Origin: RUG13409 sp045546135
Lineage (GTDB): Bacteria > Bacillota > Clostridia > Peptostreptococcales > Anaerovoracaceae
Assembly: GCA_045546135.1 (NCBI GenBank)
Contig: JAZQCD010000029.1
Location: forward strand, 1-64,000
Reading direction: 5' to 3'
Length of the DNA: 64,000 bases
The translations under genes were made by a program, and so were the position numbers. The notes under the pieces were generated by a model. It ran no database searches, was not told where the DNA came from, and worked only from the letters and a program-made list of their open reading frames with translations. Shown here one piece after another: positions 59,070-64,000 of this stretch. The first letter of the stretch is position 1. Every line of letters begins with the position of its first letter.

Positions 59070-59176
59070 ATGCTTTTGACTCCGTATTTATTGGTAAAAT
59101 AATACCATATTTGCAGCTGCAGGTGGAGATAAACTGTGGTATTACTGTGAATTGAATGTATATCGGAGGAGCTTTC

Positions 59177-59192
59177 TGATATAATATATACA
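59177..59192 (+). promoter_or_regulatory. Extended -10 box directly before recO (candidate leaderless)
   Basis: TGATATAAT ends at 59185, six bases before the ATG at 59192; a GGAGGA lies too far upstream (59165-59170) to serve as ribosome site. Transcription should begin at the start codon. Confidence 0.55.
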
Positions 59193-59833
59193 TGTACACA
59201 GACAGCGAAGGAATAATCCTCAAACAAACAAAAATAGCAGGCGGAAGAAGGATGATAGTGCTTCTGACGGAGAAATATGGTATGATATCCGCCGGTACTT
59301 CTATCCCTGAAAAGGGAAAGAACAAATCGTCTCTTGCTTTAAGACCTTTTACAAGAGGTCGCTACGAGCTCTACAAAAACAGAGACTTGTATAATATCAA
59401 CGGAGCCGAAGTCCTTCAAAGCTTTTATTCCATAGGAGAAGACATAGACAGATATATGGCTGCATCCTATGTACTGGAACTGACAGAGAAGATGCTTCCG
59501 GAAAATGAGAGCACGCCGGGTATGTACAGGCTCCTTAGGGATTTCCTCGAGATACTGTCTGAAAGAAAGCAGGAGTTCGAGACTTTGGTCATCGCTTTTC
59601 AGATAAGAGCTCTTGCAATGCAGGGACTTTCTTTATCAGAAAATCCGTTGATGATGAATGAAAGTGATGATAAAATCAGTATAGTTAAATACATCGAGTC
59701 TCACCCGATGTCGGGACTGGAAGGGTTGTCTATATCAAAGGAAATAAGGCCATCTCTTTCAGCCTTCATAAAAAGATACATTTTTGATAACTTAGGCATA
59801 GGAAATCTCAAATCAGAGACTTTCCAAATATAG
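59192..59833 (+). CDS. recO: DNA repair protein RecO
   Basis: A 213-residue recombination mediator that loads RecA with RecR. The N-terminal OB fold has SEGIILKQTKIAGGRRMIVLLTEKYGMISA in parts, followed by SSLALRPFTRGRYELY, typical of RecO. The C-terminal helical domain is short and lacks the zinc-binding cysteines found in many RecO proteins. The start is predicted to be leaderless. It is followed 17 bases later by the DUF4342 gene and is transcribed with it. Confidence 0.88.
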   Translation: MYTDSEGIILKQTKIAGGRRMIVLLTEKYGMISAGTSIPEKGKNKSSLALRPFTRGRYELYKNRDLYNINGAEVLQSFYSIGEDIDRYMAASYVLELTEKMLPENESTPGMYRLLRDFLEILSERKQEFETLVIAFQIRALAMQGLSLSENPLMMNESDDKISIVKYIESHPMSGLEGLSISKEIRPSLSAFIKRYIFDNLGIGNLKSETFQI

Positions 59834-59850
59834 CAAAGGGGGATCAATTT

Positions 59851-60609
59851 ATGGAAATTTCATTAGAACAGATCGAACTGGTCAAGGACCGTACAGGAGT
59901 CAGCTACAAGGAAGCAAAGGAAGCTCTTGAATTTGCAAACGGTAACGTAGTAGATGCCATCATCTACATCGAAGAGAACATCAACCACGATTATCAAAAG
60001 ACAGGACCTTCTACTGTTGACAATGTAGTTAAAAATGTCAAGGAAGCAGTCCGCAAGGGCAATATCGCAAAGATCAGAGTATACAGAGGCGACGAAGTCA
60101 TCCTCAATGTACCTGTAACAGTAGGAGCTGTAGCTACCATCGTATTCCCATGGGGAGTACTTGCTGCTGCTATTGCCAGCGCTGCAACAAAGTGCAGAGT
60201 CGAACTCGTAAAAGAGGACGGCAGCGTTGTCGATGTCAATGAAAAGGCCGGCAAGGTCGTTGAAAATGTCAAGGACAAAACAGGAGTCATCGTTGACGAG
60301 ATCAAGACAAGAGGCGGAGACCTTTATGACAATGCTGTTGAAAAGGGCGGAACGATCTTTGATTCAGTAAAGGATAAAGGCAGCGAGATCTTTGAAACAG
60401 TAAAGGACAAGGGCTCCGAGATCTATGCCGGAGCGGTAAAAAAGGGAAGTGAGATATATGAAAGCACCAAGGATAAAGTCACAGGATACTTCAACAAAGA
60501 AGTCGACGAAGCGGAAAAAGTCATGGATGTCTCCGACATCGATCTTGGCGAGGAAGGCGGCCTGGGTGGGAGTGAGCCTTTTGGCAGCGACGACAGTCCT
60601 CGTGACTAA
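59851..60609 (+). CDS. DUF4342 protein with UBA-like start and 11-residue repeats
   Basis: A 252-residue protein. Residues 1-45 form a TS-N/UBA-like helical domain (LEQIELVKDRTGVSYKEAKEALEFAN). Residues about 60-130 match DUF4342, with a hydrophobic hairpin (PVTVGAVATIVFPWGVLAAAIASAA). Residues 155-209 consist of five exact 11-residue units of the type GSEIYESTKDK, giving an amphipathic helix like those in lipid- or stress-associated proteins. The acidic end (DLGEEGGLGGSEPFGSDD) is disordered. It lies between recO and glyS with strong ribosome sites. The function is unknown; binding to membranes or shielding of proteins is only a guess. Confidence 0.75.
   Translation: MEISLEQIELVKDRTGVSYKEAKEALEFANGNVVDAIIYIEENINHDYQKTGPSTVDNVVKNVKEAVRKGNIAKIRVYRGDEVILNVPVTVGAVATIVFPWGVLAAAIASAATKCRVELVKEDGSVVDVNEKAGKVVENVKDKTGVIVDEIKTRGGDLYDNAVEKGGTIFDSVKDKGSEIFETVKDKGSEIYAGAVKKGSEIYESTKDKVTGYFNKEVDEAEKVMDVSDIDLGEEGGLGGSEPFGSDDSPRD
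60313..60477 (+). repeat. Five tandem 33-base (11-residue) coding repeats
   Basis: Units read GGDLYDNAVEK, GGTIFDSVKDK, GSEIFETVKDK, GSEIYAGAVKK and GSEIYESTKDK. Spacing is exactly 11 residues with no break; the DNA units are less alike than the protein units, so the repeats are old and kept by selection. Confidence 0.85.
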
Positions 60610-60644
60610 TGCAATAAAAACAACAAAGGAAGAACAGGAATCTA

Positions 60645-62051
60645 ATGAGTAAAGAATTTACCATGGATACAATCGTAAGCCTCTGCAAGAGCAGAGGCTT
60701 CCTGTATCCCGGCTCCGAGATCTACGGTGGCCTTGCAAACTCCTGGGACTACGGCCCGGTTGGAGTAGAACTTAAGAACAATGTCAAAAAAGCCTGGTGG
60801 AAGAAATTCGTCCAGGAGAGTCCTTATAACGTAGGACTTGACGCAGCTATCCTCATGAACCCACAGACATGGGTCGCATCGGGACATCTGGGCAGTTTTT
60901 CAGATCCTCTTATGGACTGCAAGGCATGCCATGCCAGATTCAGAGCTGACAAGCTCATAGAAGACTGGGCAGCAGAAAAGGAAATAGACCTTGGCGGCAG
61001 TGTCGACGGATGGTCAAACGAGCAGATGGAGACTTGGATCAAGGAGAAAGGCGTCGTATGCCCTGAGTGTGGCAAAGCAGACTTTACGGGAATACGCCAA
61101 TTCAACCTTATGTTCAAGACCTTCCAGGGAGTTACAGAAGATTCAAAAGCAGAGATATATCTTCGCCCAGAGACTGCTCAAGGTATCTTCGTAAATTTCA
61201 AGAACGTTCAAAGAACCACAAGAAAAAAAGTTCCTTTCGGTATAGCTCAGATAGGTAAATCCTTTAGAAACGAGATAACACCCGGCAACTTCATCTTCAG
61301 GATCAGAGAGTTCGAACAGATGGAACTTGAATTCTTCTGCGAACCTGACACTGACCTTGAATGGTTCGACTACTGGAGAGGATACTGCAGAGATTTCCTC
61401 AAGTCCCTTGGAATGAATATGGATAAGCTTCGCCTTCGTGACCACGAAAAGGAAGAGCTTTCATTCTATTCAAAGGCAACGACTGACTTCGAATATCTCT
61501 TCCCATTTGGCTGGGGAGAGCTTTGGGGCATAGCTGACAGGACGAATTACGACCTTACAAGGCACCAGGAATGCAGCGGTCAGAGCATGGAATATATAGA
61601 TCCAAATGACCCAAGCAAGAGATATATACCTTATGTAATAGAGCCGTCTCTTGGAGCAGACAGAGTCACTCTTGCATTCCTTTGCGATGCATATGAAGAG
61701 CAGGATCTTTCTGCCGACGGAAAGGAAGATTCAAGGGTAGTCATGCACTTCCATCCTGCTCTTGCACCTTTTAAAGCTGCAGTCCTGCCGCTTACAAAGA
61801 AGCAGACAGAAAAAGCAGAAGAAGTTTATGCACAGCTTTCTAAATACTTCATGGTAGATTATGATGCGGGCGGATCCATAGGAAAGAGATACAGAAGGGA
61901 AGATGAGATAGGTACTCCTTTCTGTCTCACAGTTGACTTCGATACTGAAAATGACGGATGCGTGACCATAAGAGACAGAGATACCATGCTTCAGGAAAGA
62001 GTAAAGATCGAAGATCTAAAAGCTTACATCGAAAAGAAGATGGAGTTCTGA
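60645..62051 (+). CDS. glyS: Glycyl-tRNA synthetase, dimeric type
   Basis: A 468-residue class II synthetase of the alpha-2 type (GlyQS) that charges tRNA-Gly. Motifs include FLYPGSEIYGGLANSWDYGP at the start, RPETAQGIFVNFKNV, GIAQIGKSFRNEITPGNFIFR in parts, and EPSLGADRVTLAFL near the active site; the zinc cluster pairs CKACHARF and CPECGKAD are visible. The end has an anticodon-binding domain. It starts 35 bases after the DUF4342 gene and closes with a strong terminator; no T-box is seen upstream. Confidence 0.97.
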   Translation: MSKEFTMDTIVSLCKSRGFLYPGSEIYGGLANSWDYGPVGVELKNNVKKAWWKKFVQESPYNVGLDAAILMNPQTWVASGHLGSFSDPLMDCKACHARFRADKLIEDWAAEKEIDLGGSVDGWSNEQMETWIKEKGVVCPECGKADFTGIRQFNLMFKTFQGVTEDSKAEIYLRPETAQGIFVNFKNVQRTTRKKVPFGIAQIGKSFRNEITPGNFIFRIREFEQMELEFFCEPDTDLEWFDYWRGYCRDFLKSLGMNMDKLRLRDHEKEELSFYSKATTDFEYLFPFGWGELWGIADRTNYDLTRHQECSGQSMEYIDPNDPSKRYIPYVIEPSLGADRVTLAFLCDAYEEQDLSADGKEDSRVVMHFHPALAPFKAAVLPLTKKQTEKAEEVYAQLSKYFMVDYDAGGSIGKRYRREDEIGTPFCLTVDFDTENDGCVTIRDRDTMLQERVKIEDLKAYIEKKMEF

Positions 62052-62070
62052 TTTAAAACAAAAGAACAGG

Positions 62071-62105
62071 GTGCCGGAGACCGGAAAGGTCCTCCGGCAC
62101 TTTTT
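62071..62105 (+). terminator. Terminator of the recO-glyS transcript
   Basis: GTGCCGGAG (62071-62079) pairs with CTCCGGCAC (62092-62100), with an extra ACC/GGT pairing inside, followed by five T. Confidence 0.9.
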
Positions 62106-62171
62106 CGATTGGCACAAATGGCATGTGCCTTTTTTTATCGTGCAAAATCTCCATAATTTAACAGTTAAATA

Positions 62172-62199
62172 TTGACAATTATAAACTCGCGGGTATAAT
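62172..62199 (+). promoter_or_regulatory. Promoter of the Tad locus
   Basis: TTGACA (62172-62177), 16-base spacer, TATAAT (62194-62199). Start near 62206; the in-frame ATG at 62198 lies inside the -10 box, so the true start codon is at 62219. Confidence 0.75.
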
Positions 62200-62218
62200 G
62201 ATTACAAAGAGGGAAATT

Positions 62219-62863
62219 ATGGGAAATCTAATATGTTTTACTTCACCATGCGGAGGGAGCGGATGTACTTCAGCTTCCATGAGTCTCGCACGGATAGCTT
62301 CGGCTCATTACGAAAAAAGAGTACTATTTCTTAGTTTCGATGTCATTTCAGAAAAAATGGCTCCTGTTTTTGGTTCTGAAATTGAATATGGAAGAGTATC
62401 TATCGGAATAAGTCTTGGCAGGGGAAACCTTGCTCAAATGCTTACTGTACCTGTAAAAAAAGACGAATTCGGTGTCTCATACATATCCTATCCGGGTTAT
62501 TTCAATCCTTTTCATAATATTTCAGAAAAAGATATAAAAAGAGTGATTGAACATATATGCAGCTCGGAACTTTTCGACCTTTTGATACTGGATATACCCT
62601 TTGGAAACAGCATATCCGAAAGGATATGCCTTTGCTGCGAGGATGTGATAATCGTAAGCGGATATCTAGAGGATCAGAAGACATATTTAAAAGGGTTTAA
62701 AGATATGTTTCAAAGAGAGATCGATTCCATGAGCAAAAGGGCCTCCCTTCATATATTTGAACCCTCTGATGATAAAGACAGCTTTGCTGACAGAGATGTA
62801 GATCTTCATGGACAGTTCGGAGCGGAGGTGAGGCAGCTTGCTGAAAAACTCTTTGGCTCTTAA
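62219..62863 (+). CDS. TadZ/CpaE-like ATPase with an altered P-loop
   Basis: A 214-residue MinD/ParA-superfamily protein that in Tad systems helps place the pilus machine. The first loop reads CGGSGCTSASM where the usual form is KGGVGKT: the catalytic Lys is replaced by Cys, so ATP hydrolysis is doubtful. The Walker B-type LLILDIPFGN and SGYLEDQKTYLKGF sections follow. No receiver domain is present, unlike CpaE. An AGAGGG site precedes the ATG at 62219. Its end overlaps the TadA gene by 26 bases, so both are coupled. Confidence 0.72.
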   Translation: MGNLICFTSPCGGSGCTSASMSLARIASAHYEKRVLFLSFDVISEKMAPVFGSEIEYGRVSIGISLGRGNLAQMLTVPVKKDEFGVSYISYPGYFNPFHNISEKDIKRVIEHICSSELFDLLILDIPFGNSISERICLCCEDVIIVSGYLEDQKTYLKGFKDMFQREIDSMSKRASLHIFEPSDDKDSFADRDVDLHGQFGAEVRQLAEKLFGS

Positions 62864-64000
62864 AGAAGTTCCTTCGCCTTCAGAGCTTGCAGATGAAGTA
62901 AGGAGGATAATGCCTGAAACAAGGTCCGGGGATGAAGAACTTCTAGACCTGTGCCTTAAGATCTTATGTTCAAAGCTATCTTCTTGTTCATATGATTTTG
63001 TGAAAGCATATTCCCTTGCGAGAATGGCATTTTGCTGTATCAGATACGAGCTCGAAGTGCTCCAGGACCTGGCAGAAGATCCAAAGGTAAGCGAGATCAT
63101 GGTAAACGGTCCGTCTGATGTATTTATAGAGATAGAAGGTCATATAGAAAGAGCAGATATAAAGCTTGATTCAAAAAAACAGCTGATGAATATAACTCAA
63201 AGACTTGCATCTAAGGTGGGAAGAGAGATAAACGATCTTAATCCCATAGTAGACGCAAGGCTCGAAGACGGTTCAAGGATCAATGCAGTAAACAGCAATA
63301 TAGCTCTAAACGGACCCATACTCACCATAAGAAAGTTCGGACGGAAAAAGCTTACTATGGATGATCTCATAATAAAGGGAGACATTACTAAGGAGGCTTC
63401 TGAATATATAGAGAATGCAGTCATATGCGGCCTTAATATATTTGTCAGCGGAGGTACAAGCAGCGGCAAGACCACATTTTTGAATATACTTTCCGACTGC
63501 ATCCCTGAAGAGGAAAGGATCATCGTCATAGAAGACAGTTCCGAACTTCAGATCAGAAATCATGAGAATACCATCAGGATGGAAGCAAGGTCTTCAAATA
63601 TCCACGGAAGGGGAGCAGTCACCATAAGGGACCTTATCAAGACATCTCTTAGGATGCGTCCTGACAGGATCATAGTCGGTGAAGTGAGAGGCGATGAAGT
63701 AATAGATATGCTCGCTGCAATGAGTACAGGTCATGACGGGTCTCTTTCAACAGGTCATGCAAATTCTCCAAGAGGAATGCTTGGAAGACTTGAGACTATG
63801 CATATATCAGGAAGTTCATTTCCGCTTCAAGCGGTGAGAAGTCAAATAGCAGACGCCATCGATCTGATAGTCCAGCTCAAAAGATATCAAAACGGACACC
63901 GGAAAGTAACTGAAGTAACAGAAGTTTGCGGCATAGATAAAGATGGATATGAACTTAATGTCATATTTGAAACAGATAAAGAAGGACGCCTCGTCAGGAC
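62838..64000 (+). CDS. tadA: TadA/CpaF-type secretion ATPase (partial, right edge)
   Basis: A secretion ATPase, at least 387 residues inside the window and cut by its right edge. It begins at a TTG (62838) after GGAGGTG. The N-terminal part has DPKVSEIMVNGPSDVFIE; Walker A is SGGTSSGKTT, followed by the Asp box IVIEDSSELQI, the signature region RPDRIIVGEVRGDEVIDML with Walker B-like Glu and GHDGSLSTGHANS with the His box. This is the CpaF/TadA branch of type II/IV secretion ATPases, which powers Flp/Tad pilus extension. Further tad genes (tadB, tadC, flp) should follow to the right. Confidence 0.92.
   Translation, partial: MLKNSLALKEVPSPSELADEVRRIMPETRSGDEELLDLCLKILCSKLSSCSYDFVKAYSLARMAFCCIRYELEVLQDLAEDPKVSEIMVNGPSDVFIEIEGHIERADIKLDSKKQLMNITQRLASKVGREINDLNPIVDARLEDGSRINAVNSNIALNGPILTIRKFGRKKLTMDDLIIKGDITKEASEYIENAVICGLNIFVSGGTSSGKTTFLNILSDCIPEEERIIVIEDSSELQIRNHENTIRMEARSSNIHGRGAVTIRDLIKTSLRMRPDRIIVGEVRGDEVIDMLAAMSTGHDGSLSTGHANSPRGMLGRLETMHISGSSFPLQAVRSQIADAIDLIVQLKRYQNGHRKVTEVTEVCGIDKDGYELNVIFETDKEGRLVR

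Noticed and set aside
60313..60477. CRISPR-like repeat array
   Set aside because: The repeats are coding, in frame, 33 bases long without spacers and divergent at DNA level. No CRISPR array or cas gene was found anywhere in the window.
60610..60644. T-box leader of glyS
   Set aside because: Only 35 bases separate glyS from the preceding gene; glyS is read with it.
1..64000. Mobile elements or prophage
   Set aside because: I found no transposase, integrase, phage structural gene or flanking direct repeats; the gene content is chromosomal throughout.

Overview
The window looks like chromosomal DNA of a strictly anaerobic Gram-positive bacterium of the class Clostridia, most like Lachnospiraceae or Anaerovoracaceae. 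This placement is inferred from gene families; no marker was searched. Supporting signs are strong Shine-Dalgarno sites, HrcA/CIRCE heat-shock control, short lipoprotein signals (L-A-A-C), AGA/AGG- and ATA-rich codon use, a flavodoxin/4Fe-4S/TlpA redox operon, an anaerobic cobaltochelatase, a PyrD/PyrK dihydroorotate dehydrogenase, sortase B and a Tad-type pilus locus. I see no insertion sequence, prophage, CRISPR array or rRNA. Genes cover most of the sequence and are read on both strands.

Region by region. 1-7.7 kb: the tail of a membrane protein, a VanX-like dipeptidase lipoprotein, a DUF2442-XRE regulator, a four-gene redox operon (flavodoxin-like protein, 46-aa CXXC peptide, multi-cluster Fe-S membrane protein, TlpA thioredoxin), a MATE transporter fused to an HATPase domain, and small hydrolase and acetyltransferase genes. 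7.8-16.3 kb: cbiK, a domain-permuted GH3 beta-glucosidase and a five-gene peptide/nickel-type ABC transporter. 16.4-21 kb: enolase, a DUF4230 protein with a structured leader and a possible 29-aa leader ORF, an MscS channel, a predicted beta-helix protein and tRNA-Arg(CCG). 21.1-25.3 kb: a signal peptidase-sortase B fusion, a MocA-ModE fusion, a NifX-like protein, a C_GCAxxG_C_C redox protein and a six-helix membrane protein. 25.5-26.8 kb: a promoter-terminator pair that may make a roughly 95-nt RNA, then four tiny overlapping pilin-like membrane proteins. 26.9-30.1 kb: thrS without its TGS domain, then a UroD-like enzyme with a 45-aa companion.

30.2-39 kb, minus strand: the pyrimidine operon pyrC-K-D-F-E-B-carB. 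Its pyrB carries a PyrI-type zinc domain, there is no carA, and the leader has the full layout of a PyrR attenuator. 39.1-43.9 kb: the hrcA-grpE-dnaK-dnaJ operon behind a perfect CIRCE. 44-51.7 kb: a GH2 glycosidase, mtaB, rpsU, phoH-ybeY-era and an old-yellow-enzyme-type flavoprotein. 51.7-57.3 kb, minus strand: a BTAD regulator with a degenerate GGDEF-like tail, then the VTC / DUF4956 / CotH trio. 57.4-62.1 kb: an acetyltransferase, a homocysteine methyltransferase-like gene, recO, a DUF4342 protein with five exact 11-residue repeats, and glyS. 62.2-64 kb: the start of a Tad locus (TadZ/CpaE-like, then TadA/CpaF cut by the edge).

Points that deserve most attention are the SipW-SrtB fusion, the complete PyrR-type attenuator, the orphan small-RNA candidate before the pilin-like cluster, three genes whose extended -10 boxes sit directly on the start codon (candidate leaderless mRNAs), and several unrecognised small proteins.
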